Assembly (NCBI RefSeq): GCF_900187565.1
Contig: NZ_FYED01000014.1
Coordinates: forward strand, 163,170-227,169
Direction of reading: 5' to 3'
Origin: Pseudomonas sp. Irchel 3A7
Lineage (GTDB): Bacteria > Pseudomonadota > Gammaproteobacteria > Pseudomonadales > Pseudomonadaceae
Length of the DNA stretch: 64,000 nt
Part shown: piece after piece, positions 43,472-52,411 of the stretch
Position numbering within the stretch: the stretch's first letter is position 1
Layout: each line of letters opens with the position of its first letter
The notes under the pieces: generated by a model
What the model was told of the DNA's origin: nothing
What the model saw: the letters and a program-made list of their open reading frames with translations, nothing else
The model's database searches: none
Position numbers and translations under genes: made by a program

Positions 43472-45019
43472 ATGCAACTGATTGCCAGAACCCGGACCGG
43501 CGACCCTGCCGTGATCCGTCTCAATCCCCTGGACAACGTAGTGATTGCACGGCAGGCCCTGCCTGAGGGGCTTGGCCTGGAAGCCGAGGCGATCACTGTG
43601 CGCCAGCCGATTCCTTCCGGGCACAAAGTCGCGACCCAACGCGTCGAGCAGGGCCAGCCCCTGCGCCGTTATGGACAAATCATCGGTTTTGCTTCGCAAC
43701 CTATCGAAGCCGGCGATCACGTGCATGTGCACAATGTGGAGATGGGCGACTTTGCCCGTGACTACGCCTTTGGCGTCGATGCCCACGCCACGCCGAGTAC
43801 CGAAGCCGTGTTCCAGGGCATCGTGCGTGCCGATGGCCGTGTCGCGACCCGCAACTACGTCGGCATTCTCACCTCGGTGAACTGCTCGGCGACCGTGGCC
43901 CGGGCCGTGGCCGATCACTTTCGCCGGGATATCCACCCCGAGGCGCTGGCGGCCTTCCCGAATATCGATGGCGTGGTGGCGCTGACCCACGGCGCCGGCT
44001 GCGCAGTGGACCCCGGCGGCGAGGCCTTGGGCCTGTTGCGCCGCACCCTCGGCGGCTACGCCGTACACCCTAATTTCGCTGCGGTGCTGATCATCGGCCT
44101 GGGCTGTGAAACCAACCAGATCGAGAGCCTGCTCGAGACCCAGGGTCTGCAGGCCAGCGACCAGTTGCGTGCCTTCACCATCCAGGGCGCGGGCGGCACC
44201 TCGAAAACCATCGCCAGCGGTATCGAGCAGGTCAAGGCATTGTTGCCCCAGGCCAACCGGGTGCAGCGCGAGCCGGTCAGCGCCCGCCACTTGATCGTCG
44301 GTCTGCAATGCGGTGGCTCGGACGGTTACTCAGGCATCACCGCCAACCCGGCGCTGGGCAATGCCGTTGACCGCCTGGTGGCGGCCGGTGGCACCGCAAT
44401 CCTCTCGGAAACCCCGGAGATCTATGGCGCCGAACATTTGCTGACGCGCCGCGCGGTGAGCCGCGAGGTGGGGGAAAAACTCATCGCGCGCATCCACTGG
44501 TGGGAAGACTACTGCCAGCGCATGAACGCCGAACTGAACAACAACCCCTCGGCCGGCAACAAGGCCGGTGGCCTGACCACCATCCTCGAGAAATCCCTGG
44601 GCGCGGTGGCCAAGGCCGGCTCCAGCAACCTGGTGGATGTGTACCAGTACGCTGAAGCGGTTCGGGCCAAGGGCCTGGTGTTCATGGACACCCCGGGGTA
44701 CGACCCGGTCTCGGCCACGGGGCAAGTCGCCGGCGGTGCCAACCTGATCGCCTTCACCACGGGCCGGGGTTCGGCCTACGGCTGTGCGCCGGTGCCTTCG
44801 ATCAAGCTGGCGACCAACAACCGGGTGTTCGAGCACCAGGAAGAAGACATGGACGTGAACTGCGGCGGCATCGCCGACGGTTCCACCAGCATTGAAGAAC
44901 GCGGCGCCTACATCTTCGAACAGATGCTGCGCATCGCTTCCGGCGAGCTCAGCAAGAGCGAACAACACGGGTACGGACAGAACGAGTTCGTGCCCTGGCA
45001 GATCGGTGCCGTGACCTGA
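43472..45019 (+). CDS. galactarate/altronate dehydratase family (UxaA/GarD)
   Basis: A 515-residue iron-dependent sugar-acid dehydratase with an N-terminal SAF-type domain (about 1-100) and a C-terminal UxaA domain. Signature strings include HGAGCAVDPGGEALGLL, GLGCETNQIESLL, LQCGGSDGYSGITANPA and TTGRGSAYGCAPVPSIK. The ending EFVPWQIGAVT and the next gene, an alpha-ketoglutaric-semialdehyde dehydrogenase, favour galactarate as substrate, giving 5-keto-4-deoxy-D-glucarate, which a later step converts to the semialdehyde. It is the first gene of a five-gene unit. Altronate cannot be excluded. Confidence 0.85.
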   Translation: MQLIARTRTGDPAVIRLNPLDNVVIARQALPEGLGLEAEAITVRQPIPSGHKVATQRVEQGQPLRRYGQIIGFASQPIEAGDHVHVHNVEMGDFARDYAFGVDAHATPSTEAVFQGIVRADGRVATRNYVGILTSVNCSATVARAVADHFRRDIHPEALAAFPNIDGVVALTHGAGCAVDPGGEALGLLRRTLGGYAVHPNFAAVLIIGLGCETNQIESLLETQGLQASDQLRAFTIQGAGGTSKTIASGIEQVKALLPQANRVQREPVSARHLIVGLQCGGSDGYSGITANPALGNAVDRLVAAGGTAILSETPEIYGAEHLLTRRAVSREVGEKLIARIHWWEDYCQRMNAELNNNPSAGNKAGGLTTILEKSLGAVAKAGSSNLVDVYQYAEAVRAKGLVFMDTPGYDPVSATGQVAGGANLIAFTTGRGSAYGCAPVPSIKLATNNRVFEHQEEDMDVNCGGIADGSTSIEERGAYIFEQMLRIASGELSKSEQHGYGQNEFVPWQIGAVT

Positions 45020-45055
45020 TTGACAGCCCTGCAACCTTCACAAGGCGAAAATGAC

Positions 45056-46636
45056 ATGCAAGTTTCCGGACATAACTTTGTCGCGGGCCAGCGCAGTGCG
45101 CTGGGCGACACCCTGGTCTACAGCGTCGACGCCCATACCGGCGAACGCCTGCCGGGCGCTTTTCATCAGGCCACCCTGGCCGAAGTTGACCATGCGGTAG
45201 CGGCGGCGAGTACGGCGTTCCCGCTGTTTCGCAACCTGCCGGCGGTACGCCGGGCGGAATTTCTGGAAGCCATCGCCGACGAACTCGACGGCCTGGGCGA
45301 GGATTTCATCGCCTTGACCTGCCGGGAAACGGCATTGCCGAGCGCTCGCATCCAGGGAGAGCGCGGGCGTACCAGCGGCCAGATGCGTTTGTTCGCCCGG
45401 GTGCTGCGTCGTGGTGATTTCTATGGTGCGCGCATTGATCAGGCCCTGCCGGATCGCTCGCCATTACCGCGCCCGGACTTGCGTCAGTATCGTATCGGGG
45501 TCGGTCCGGTGGCGGTGTTCGGTGCCAGCAACTTTCCCCTGGCGTTCTCTACCGCCGGCGGTGACACCGCTGCCGCCCTGGCCGCCGGTTGCCCGGTGGT
45601 GTTCAAGGCGCACAGCGGCCACATGGCCACGGCGGAGCAGGTGGCCGAAGCGCTGATCCGCGCCGCCGAACGCACCGGCATGCCGGTTGGCGTGTTCAAC
45701 ATGATTTTCGGTGCCGGCGTTGGCGAGGCACTGGTCAAACACCCGGGCATCCAGGCCGTGGGCTTTACCGGCTCGCTCAAGGGCGGCCGTGCCCTGTGCG
45801 ACATGGCGGCGGCCAGGCCGCAACCGATCCCGGTGTTCGCCGAGATGTCGAGCATCAACCCGGTGCTGGTCTTGCCACAGGCGCTGGCCAATCGTGGCGC
45901 GCAGCTGGCCAGGGAACTGACCGCCTCGGTGGTGCAGGGCTGTGGCCAGTTCTGCACCAACCCGGGTCTTGTATTGGGTATTCGCTCGCCGGCGTTCAGC
46001 AGTTTCATCGAGCGCCTGACCGGGCACATGGCCGAGCAGGCGCCGCAGACCATGCTCAATGCCGGCACCTTGAACAGCTACGGCAAAGGCTTGCAGGCCT
46101 TGCTGGGTCACCCGCGCATCAAACACTTGAGCGGTCTGGCGCAGAAGGGGAACCAGGCGCAGCCGCAGCTGTTCGAGGCCGATATCAGCCTGTTGCTGGA
46201 CCAGGACGAGCTGCTGCAGGAAGAGGTCTTCGGCCCTTGCACGGTAGTGGTCCAGGCGGCGGACGAGGCTGAGTTGTTGCGCGCTGTCGGCGCCTTGCGC
46301 GGTCAACTTACGGCCACGTTGCTGGCCGACAACGATGACCTCATCGCCTTCAGTCAACTGTTCGGGGTGCTGGAGGTGAAGGTCGGTCGCGTGCTGCTCA
46401 ACGGCTACCCGACCGGTGTCGAGGTGTGCGATGCCATGGTCCACGGCGGCCCGTACCCGGCCACCTCGGATGCCCGCGGCACGTCGGTCGGCACTTTGGC
46501 GATCGATCGCTTCCTGCGTCCGGTGTGCTACCAGAACGTGCCCGATGCGTTGTTGCCCGATGCCTTGAAGAACGCCAATCCACTGGGCATACAGCGCCTG
46601 GTCGATGGCAAGCACAGTACAGCGGCGTTGAATTGA
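45056..46636 (+). CDS. alpha-ketoglutaric semialdehyde dehydrogenase (2,5-dioxovalerate DH)
   Basis: A 526-residue aldehyde dehydrogenase. The catalytic Cys is about residue 300 in GCGQFCTNPG and the general-base Glu about residue 263 in FAEMSSINP. The substrate strings LPRPDLRQYRIGVGPVAVFG and PYPATSDARGTSVGT match 2,5-dioxovalerate dehydrogenases, which make 2-oxoglutarate. The start at 45056 is preferred to a longer frame overlapping the previous stop region. The enzyme is the common end point for galactarate and pentonate routes, consistent with the neighbouring dehydratases. Confidence 0.87.
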   Translation: MQVSGHNFVAGQRSALGDTLVYSVDAHTGERLPGAFHQATLAEVDHAVAAASTAFPLFRNLPAVRRAEFLEAIADELDGLGEDFIALTCRETALPSARIQGERGRTSGQMRLFARVLRRGDFYGARIDQALPDRSPLPRPDLRQYRIGVGPVAVFGASNFPLAFSTAGGDTAAALAAGCPVVFKAHSGHMATAEQVAEALIRAAERTGMPVGVFNMIFGAGVGEALVKHPGIQAVGFTGSLKGGRALCDMAAARPQPIPVFAEMSSINPVLVLPQALANRGAQLARELTASVVQGCGQFCTNPGLVLGIRSPAFSSFIERLTGHMAEQAPQTMLNAGTLNSYGKGLQALLGHPRIKHLSGLAQKGNQAQPQLFEADISLLLDQDELLQEEVFGPCTVVVQAADEAELLRAVGALRGQLTATLLADNDDLIAFSQLFGVLEVKVGRVLLNGYPTGVEVCDAMVHGGPYPATSDARGTSVGTLAIDRFLRPVCYQNVPDALLPDALKNANPLGIQRLVDGKHSTAALN

Positions 46637-46652
46637 TCACGGAGCAACAAGC

Positions 46653-47708
46653 ATGACTGAAGCCAAACGCTACGACGCACAAACGCTCACCACGTTCGTC
46701 GAGCAACTGTTCGAAAAAGCCGGGGCCGACACCGAGGTCGCCCAGGCGGTGACCCGGGTACTGCTCGAAGGTGAGCTGCTGGGTCATCGTACCCACGGCC
46801 TCAATCTGGTGAGCCGCTATATCGGCGGCATGCTCACAGGACAGGTCAAGGCCCGTGCCGGGATGCTCGAACAGGTTTCCGATAGCGGCATTTCATCGCT
46901 GTTCGATGGCCACTATGTGCTCGGCCCTTATTGTGTCAGCCGGGCGCTGGACAGCGCGGCGCAAGGTGCCACACAGCAGGGCATCGGTATCGCCGTGGTG
47001 CGCCGAGCCTCGCACATCGGTTGTCTGGCTGCTTATCTGAAGCCCTTCACGGATCGTGGCCTGGTGGCCATGGTGTATTCCTCGGACCCATCGGCGGGGC
47101 TGGTGTGCGCCCACGGCGGAATCGATCCGATCTATACGCCCAACCCGATTGCCGCCGGCATCCCGACCCGGGGCGAGCCGATCCTGCTGGATGTCAGCAT
47201 GTCCACCGTGACCCTGGGCCTGGTCGGCCAGTGCCGCGATGCCGGCAGCACGCTGCCGCACCCGGTGCTGATGAGCAATGAGGGCCGGTTGAGCGACGAC
47301 CCGGCCGACTTCTTCACCACACCGCCGGGCAGCATTCTGCCCTTGGGTGGCCAGGCCTTCGGCCACAAGGGCTTTGCCCTGGCAATTCTGGTCGAGGCGC
47401 TGACCTCGGGCCTGGCCGGCCACGGACGCAAGGACGCCCCGGACCAATGGGGCGCCTCGGCCACGGCGGTGGTGATCGACCCGCGTTTCTTCGGCGGTCT
47501 GGAGGCCTTCACCGACGAAAGCTCGTTCCTGAGCAAACTGATCCTGGCAAGTCGGCCGGTCGACCCTGAGCGCCCGGTGCGCTTGCCTGGCCAGGCCGGC
47601 CTGAAGCTGCGTGAGCAGGCCCTGCGCGAAGGCGTGAGCCTGGCGCCGAAGGTGGTCGATGAGCTCAACAAGACTGCCGGGCAGTTGCAATTGCCAGCCC
47701 TTTCTTAA
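46653..47708 (+). CDS. Ldh-family NAD(P)-dependent oxidoreductase
   Basis: A 351-residue member of the malate/L-lactate dehydrogenase (YlbC/YbiC, Ldh_2) family, not related to classical Rossmann LDHs. Typical strings are LLEGELLGHRTHGLNLVSRY, PNPIAAGIPTRG and GGQAFGHKGFALAILVEAL. Relatives reduce 2-oxo acids such as 2,3-diketo-gulonate or piperideine-2-carboxylate. In this operon it likely reduces or oxidises a keto-sugar-acid intermediate, or supports transport-coupled recycling. The start is 17 bp after the dehydrogenase stop. Confidence 0.85.
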   Translation: MTEAKRYDAQTLTTFVEQLFEKAGADTEVAQAVTRVLLEGELLGHRTHGLNLVSRYIGGMLTGQVKARAGMLEQVSDSGISSLFDGHYVLGPYCVSRALDSAAQGATQQGIGIAVVRRASHIGCLAAYLKPFTDRGLVAMVYSSDPSAGLVCAHGGIDPIYTPNPIAAGIPTRGEPILLDVSMSTVTLGLVGQCRDAGSTLPHPVLMSNEGRLSDDPADFFTTPPGSILPLGGQAFGHKGFALAILVEALTSGLAGHGRKDAPDQWGASATAVVIDPRFFGGLEAFTDESSFLSKLILASRPVDPERPVRLPGQAGLKLREQALREGVSLAPKVVDELNKTAGQLQLPALS

Positions 47709-47720
47709 CGCCCTTATACC

Positions 47721-47824
47721 CCTGTAGGAGCGAGCTCGCTCGCGATGGAGGTCAACGATAACGCTGGCGTCCTGATTAGACGCGGCGCCCTCAAGTCCAT
47801 CGCGATCAAGCTCGCTCCTACAGG
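47721..47824. repeat. REPIN inside sugar-acid operon
   Basis: CCTGTAGGAGCGAGCTCGCT and its inverse ending CCTACAGG frame about 100 bp. It lies between the Ldh-family gene and the AraD1-type gene, which are on the same strand, so it may alter mRNA stability inside the operon. Confidence 0.88.
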
Positions 47825-47874
47825 TCGCGAGCGCGAGTACCGACATGACATACAACGACAACAAGAGTGCAGAC

Positions 47875-49092
47875 ATGACCAACGAATCGAAAACCCGGGC
47901 ACCCCTGCAACTGAGCAAAAATGCCGCCGTTTTCAACACCGGCAGTTGGGTCGGACGCGTCTGGCTGCCCGGCCAGGGGCCCGCCGTGGTACTGGTCAAA
48001 GACGGTGCCGCGTACGATATCAGCGCCCATGTGGCGACCGTCTCGGCCTTGCTTGAAGTGGCTGACCCGGTGGCGTACTTGCGTGCCTTGCCCTTGGCCG
48101 AGGCCTTGATCGAATTGCCCGCGCTGCTGGACAACAGCGACCCGAGCCGGCGCGACGAGAACCTGCCATGGTTGCTCGCGCCGATCGACCTGCAGGCGGT
48201 CAAGGCCGCTGGCGTGACCTTCGCTGCCAGTTTGCTGGAGCGTGTGGTGGAAGAGCAGGCCAAGGGTGATCCGGCCAAGGCCGACGCGATCCGCGACACC
48301 CTGGCCAGCCGCATCGGTGCCGACCTGTCGCAAATCGTCCCGGGCTCGGCCCAGGCCGAAGCCTTGCGCAAGGTCCTGGTAGAGCAGGGCCTGTGGTCGC
48401 AGTATCTGGAAGTGGGCATCGGCCCGGACGCTGAAATCTTCACCAAGGCCCAGCCGCTGTCGGCGGTCGGTCACGGTGCCGACATCGGCATTCATCCCAA
48501 GTCGAGCTGGAACAACCCGGAGCCGGAAGTGGTGCTGGCGGTGTCGAGCAACGGCACTATTCAAGGCGCCATGCTCGGCAACGACGTCAACCTGCGTGAC
48601 TTCGAAGGGCGCAGTGCCTTGCTGCTGTCCAAGGCCAAGGACAACAACGCCTCCACTTCGCTGGGGCCGTTGCTGCGCTTGTTCGACGAGACCTTCAGCC
48701 TGGATGACGTGCGTAGCGCGCAAGTGGATCTGCGTGTCGAAGGCCAGGACGGTTTCATCCTCGAAGGCCGCAGTTCGATGAGCCAGATCAGCCGCGACCC
48801 GGCTGACCTGGTCCAGCAGACGCTCAATGAAAACCATCAATATCCCGACGGCCTGGTGCTGTTTCTCGGTACCCTGTTCGCCCCCAAGCAGGATCGCGAC
48901 CAGCCGGGCAGCGGTTTCACCCACAAATTGGGCGATGTGGTGGCGATCAGCAACCCGCAGCTGGGTACCTTGTGCAACCGTGTGACCACCAGCGACCAGG
49001 CGCCGCAATGGGACTTCGGCCTGCGCTCGCTGCTCGACAGCCTGAGCCGGCGCGGTCTGCTCGAAGCGGCGGTGACGGCGCGCCAACCCTGA
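47875..49092 (+). CDS. AraD1/GguC-type fumarylacetoacetate-hydrolase-family protein
   Basis: A 405-residue FAH-superfamily protein of the AraD1 (GguC) type. The metal-site helix-strand contains the IGPDAEIFTKAQPLSAVGHG region, with EPEVVLAVSSNG and a long second half. These proteins are linked to dehydration of 2-keto-3-deoxy-pentonates to alpha-ketoglutaric semialdehyde in several bacteria. With the semialdehyde dehydrogenase upstream this would finish a pentonate route to 2-oxoglutarate. The ATG at 47875 is chosen over 47845 on a weak ribosome site, so the start is uncertain. It is separated from the Ldh gene by a REPIN. Confidence 0.82.
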   Translation: MTNESKTRAPLQLSKNAAVFNTGSWVGRVWLPGQGPAVVLVKDGAAYDISAHVATVSALLEVADPVAYLRALPLAEALIELPALLDNSDPSRRDENLPWLLAPIDLQAVKAAGVTFAASLLERVVEEQAKGDPAKADAIRDTLASRIGADLSQIVPGSAQAEALRKVLVEQGLWSQYLEVGIGPDAEIFTKAQPLSAVGHGADIGIHPKSSWNNPEPEVVLAVSSNGTIQGAMLGNDVNLRDFEGRSALLLSKAKDNNASTSLGPLLRLFDETFSLDDVRSAQVDLRVEGQDGFILEGRSSMSQISRDPADLVQQTLNENHQYPDGLVLFLGTLFAPKQDRDQPGSGFTHKLGDVVAISNPQLGTLCNRVTTSDQAPQWDFGLRSLLDSLSRRGLLEAAVTARQP

Positions 49093-49147
49093 TTTTTGTT
49101 TCTCCCGGCATTGAAACCGCTGCAATAACAATAATAAAGGCCACCAG

Positions 49148-50464
49148 ATGAACAAACTGAAGAAGTATCAAAGCATCACCGTTGTCTTCCTGCTATTGAT
49201 CGGCATCGTCAATTACCTGGACCGTAGTGCGCTGTCGATCGCCAATACTTCGATTCAGAAGGACATGATGATCAGCCCTTCGCAGATGGGCATTCTGTTG
49301 TCGGCGTTCTCCATTGCCTACGCCTTTGCGCAGTTGCCGATGGGCCTGATCATCGACCGCCTGGGCAGCAAGATCGCCCTGGGTGCCTCGTTGATGGCCT
49401 GGTCGGTGGCGCAGTCGGCGTTCGGCATGGTCAACAGCTTCGCCGGCTTCATGGGCCTGCGCGTGCTGCTGGGGATTGGCGAGGCGCCGATGTTCCCCTC
49501 GGCGGCCAAGGCCCTGTCCGAATGGTTCGATGCCAACGAGCGCGGTACGCCGACCGGCATCGTCTGGTCGTCGACCTGTCTGGGCCCATGCCTGGCGCCG
49601 CCCTTGCTGACCCTGTTCATGGTCAACTTCGGCTGGCGTGGCATGTTCATCATCACCGGTGTGATCGGCATCGTCCTGGCCCTGTGCTGGTTGACCTTCT
49701 ACAAGAGCAAGGCGCAGTACCTGGCCGAACTCGCGGCTGAAGGCAAACCCTTGCCGACCGAAAAGACAGCGCACGTGCAAGCGGCCGATCCGCAGGCACC
49801 GAAGGTGTCGTACTTCGCCGGCTGGCTCGACCTGTTCAAGCACCGCAGCACCTGGGGTGCGGTCCTGGGCTTCATGGGCGTGATCTACATGCTGTGGCTG
49901 CACCTGACCTGGCTGCCCGGTTACTTCGAGCGCGAGCACGGCATGAACCTGTACAAGACCGCATGGCTGGTGTCGCTGGCCTATGGCTTCGGCGCGGTGG
50001 GCACCATTGTCGCCGGGCGCTTCTGCGACATGCTGGTACGCCGTGGCATGAGCATCCTGGCCAGCCGCAAGTTCGGCGTGATCACCGGCCTGGTGCTGGC
50101 GGCGCTGTTCACCTTGCCGCTGTCGTATGTCAGCGGCCTGACCGGTTGCATCATCCTGCTGTGCCTGGCGCTGTTCAGCATCAACATGGCCAGCGCCACG
50201 GCCTGGATGATCGTCAACACCATCGTCGACAGCCGCCGGGTCGCCTCGTTCGGATCGATCCAGAACTTCGGCGGCTACATCGCCGGCTCCGTCGCACCGA
50301 TCGTCACCGGCTTCAGCATCCAGTACTCGGGTTCGTTCAACACCGCGTTCATGATCAGTGCGGTGGTGGCGCTGTGCTCGGCCCTGGCGTACTTCCTGCT
50401 GCTCAACGCGCCGATCGGCAGTGCCGAGCCTGCGCCTGAGCACATCGTTGGCGTGACTGAGTAA
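49148..50464 (+). CDS. MFS sugar-acid transporter (GudP/hexuronate-type)
   Basis: A 438-residue permease with 12 predicted helices of the anion:cation symporter family. Typical strings are LLIGIVNYLDRSALSIANT in helix 1, APMFPSAAKALSEWF in helix 4 and RGTPTGIVWSSTCLGPCLAP. It would import galactarate, glucarate, pentonates or fuconate for the upstream enzymes. It is the last gene of the sugar-acid unit. A REPIN follows the stop by 14 bp. Confidence 0.9.
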   Translation: MNKLKKYQSITVVFLLLIGIVNYLDRSALSIANTSIQKDMMISPSQMGILLSAFSIAYAFAQLPMGLIIDRLGSKIALGASLMAWSVAQSAFGMVNSFAGFMGLRVLLGIGEAPMFPSAAKALSEWFDANERGTPTGIVWSSTCLGPCLAPPLLTLFMVNFGWRGMFIITGVIGIVLALCWLTFYKSKAQYLAELAAEGKPLPTEKTAHVQAADPQAPKVSYFAGWLDLFKHRSTWGAVLGFMGVIYMLWLHLTWLPGYFEREHGMNLYKTAWLVSLAYGFGAVGTIVAGRFCDMLVRRGMSILASRKFGVITGLVLAALFTLPLSYVSGLTGCIILLCLALFSINMASATAWMIVNTIVDSRRVASFGSIQNFGGYIAGSVAPIVTGFSIQYSGSFNTAFMISAVVALCSALAYFLLLNAPIGSAEPAPEHIVGVTE

Positions 50465-50478
50465 GGGATGTACAAACA

Positions 50479-50583
50479 CCTGTAGGAGCGAGCTCTGCTC
50501 GCGATGGACGTCAACGATAACGCGTGCAGTCTGAATGAATGCGTTGTCCAGCGTTTTTCGCGAGCAAGCTTCGCTCCTACAGG
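50479..50583. repeat. REPIN
   Basis: CCTGTAGGAGCGAGCTCTGC and its inverse ending CTCCTACAGG frame about 105 bp between convergent genes; it probably acts as transcript end protection. Confidence 0.88.
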
Positions 50584-50593
50584 CGCAATCGCC

Positions 50594-52150
50594 TCAAGAG
50601 CGCTTCTCCAAAGCCGCCTCGGCCGCTGCAATATCGGCCTGGCGCTTGACAATCATGTCCCCCACCGGCGGCCCCTGGAAGCGCCGGGCCTCAAACCCGA
50701 ACCAGACAATCGCCGTCAACACCAGGAAGCCGATGGTGATGTACAACGCCCAATCGTTCGGTGGCTGAATGCCGATCACGAAGATGATCACCATCGACAA
50801 CACCGAGAGCAGGGCAAACACCGTGTACCAGAAGCGCCCCATGTTCCAGGGGCCCATGGTCGGCCATTTCGAGGTGCCGTAGGCAAACAGGCCCAGCACG
50901 ATGGGAATGACGAACGAGAAGAACAGGAAGATCACCGTGCAGGACACCACGATGGTGTAGACCGGCGTTTCACCGATCGATATCACGGACGATCCCCACA
51001 CAAACAATACCGCCAGCGTGGCGCCGGTCCAGATGGCCGCCACCGGGCTGCGAAAGGTCGGCGAAACCGAGGCCAGTGCCTTGGAACACGGCAGGCCGCC
51101 ATCGCGGGAAAACGCGAAGATCATGCGTGAAACCGAGGTCACGGTGGCCAGGCCGCAGAGCACCTGCGAGACGAAAATCGCCACGAACAACGCGTCTTTG
51201 AGCAACGGGTTCACCTGGGTGTTCATGGCCCAGAAAAACACGCTCCAGCCTTGCTTGGCCGCTTCGTCCATGCTCGGCAGCATCAGCACGAAGGCGCTGA
51301 GCATGACCCAGCCGAACAGCAGCGACCAGACCACCGACATGACCATCCCGCGTGGCACCGACATGGCGGCATTGCGGGTTTCCTCGGACGTATGCGCGGA
51401 GGCGTCGTAGCCGGTGATGGTGTAGATCGGCAACAGCAGGCCGAGCATGAAGATCCAGCCGTTGGAGACCTGGGGCCAGACGCTGCCGCCGGCCTCGCCG
51501 GAATAGTTGCCGAAGGTCACCAGCCGGGAGAACTCGTAACTGGGGGCCGAAATCAGGCAGACCACGGTCAGCGCCAGTGCCGTGGCGAAGATCAGATAGC
51601 CGGAGAAGTCGGTGAGTTTCGCGGTCAGGCCGATCCCCAAGTGGTTACAAAGGGCCTGGAGACCGGTGAGGATCGCCAGGAAAATCACCCGTGTCGTGGT
51701 GGTGTCTTCCATGCCCAGCGTCGGCCCGAAGGCACCGAAAAAGAAGTAATAGGTGCCGACGTTGATCGCACCGAGCACTGTCACCAGCCCCAGCAGGTTG
51801 AACCAGGCCGTGAGCCAGCCGGTGAACCGGTTGCCGAGGATCGAGCCCCAGTGATACAGCCCGCCGGCGGTGGGGTAGGCCGAGGAGATCTGCGCCATGG
51901 CCAGGGCGAACACCCCGGATATCAGGCAGCCGATCGGCCAGCCGATGCCGATCGAGGCACCGCCCGCGCCGGAGGTGCCCTGGGCGAGTGAGTTGATGCC
52001 GCCGGAGAGGATGCAGATGATCGAAAAGGAAATCGCGAAGTTGGAAAAAACGCCCATTCGTCGCGAGAGCTGCTGGGCATAGCCCATGCTGTGCAGCACC
52101 TTGACGTCCTCGTCGTGCGCGTCGGTGCCGGGCTGGCTTGCTGGGTTCAT
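50594..52150 (-). CDS. APC-family amino-acid/amine permease
   Basis: A 518-residue permease with 12 or more predicted helices of the amino acid-polyamine-organocation family. The opening AQQLSRRMGVFSNFAISFSI and the AYPTAGGLYHWGSILGNRFT segment are shared with GABA, choline and ethanolamine permeases. The start at 52150 is preferred because AAGGGG lies 9 bp upstream. It is followed, on the same strand, by an alcohol dehydrogenase, an aldehyde dehydrogenase and a GS-like ligase, so it likely imports the amine that they process. Direction of the operon runs from the GS gene toward this gene. Confidence 0.88.
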   Translation of the reverse strand: MNPASQPGTDAHDEDVKVLHSMGYAQQLSRRMGVFSNFAISFSIICILSGGINSLAQGTSGAGGASIGIGWPIGCLISGVFALAMAQISSAYPTAGGLYHWGSILGNRFTGWLTAWFNLLGLVTVLGAINVGTYYFFFGAFGPTLGMEDTTTTRVIFLAILTGLQALCNHLGIGLTAKLTDFSGYLIFATALALTVVCLISAPSYEFSRLVTFGNYSGEAGGSVWPQVSNGWIFMLGLLLPIYTITGYDASAHTSEETRNAAMSVPRGMVMSVVWSLLFGWVMLSAFVLMLPSMDEAAKQGWSVFFWAMNTQVNPLLKDALFVAIFVSQVLCGLATVTSVSRMIFAFSRDGGLPCSKALASVSPTFRSPVAAIWTGATLAVLFVWGSSVISIGETPVYTIVVSCTVIFLFFSFVIPIVLGLFAYGTSKWPTMGPWNMGRFWYTVFALLSVLSMVIIFVIGIQPPNDWALYITIGFLVLTAIVWFGFEARRFQGPPVGDMIVKRQADIAAAEAALEKRS

Positions 52151-52300
52151 CGTTGTGTGCCCCTTCAGGTTTTGATACGCATCCATCCGGGACGCCCGGA
52201 CGGCCTGGCCTTCAACCCCTTGTCGTACTGCTCCTGTTTCCAACCGGTGAAACTTGCCCGGACTAATCCTGATGCCAGTCCATTAGCCCGGGCACATACT

Positions 52301-52394
52301 TGTGGCGAGGGGATTTATCCCCGTTGGACTGCGCAGCAGTCCCATTTTTTTGGGGTCGCTTCGCAACCCAACGGGGATAAATCCCCTCGCCACA
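52301..52394. repeat. inverted REP pair, GGCGAGGGG class
   Basis: TGTGGCGAGGGGATTTATCC and its inverse ending CCCCTCGCCACA are separated by a short spacer with internal CGCAGCAGTCCC. It lies between the permease and the alcohol dehydrogenase gene. Confidence 0.88.
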
Positions 52395-52411
52395 ATGTAA
52401 TCATCGCGGTT

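Noticed and set aside
46893..48446. 517-codon antisense frame
   Set aside because: It runs antisense to the Ldh-family gene and the AraD1-type gene, which have clear motifs; long antisense frames are common in GC-rich DNA.
49193..50479. 428-codon antisense frame rich in His, Asp and Arg
   Set aside because: It mirrors the MFS transporter gene; the composition is a shadow of hydrophobic codons.
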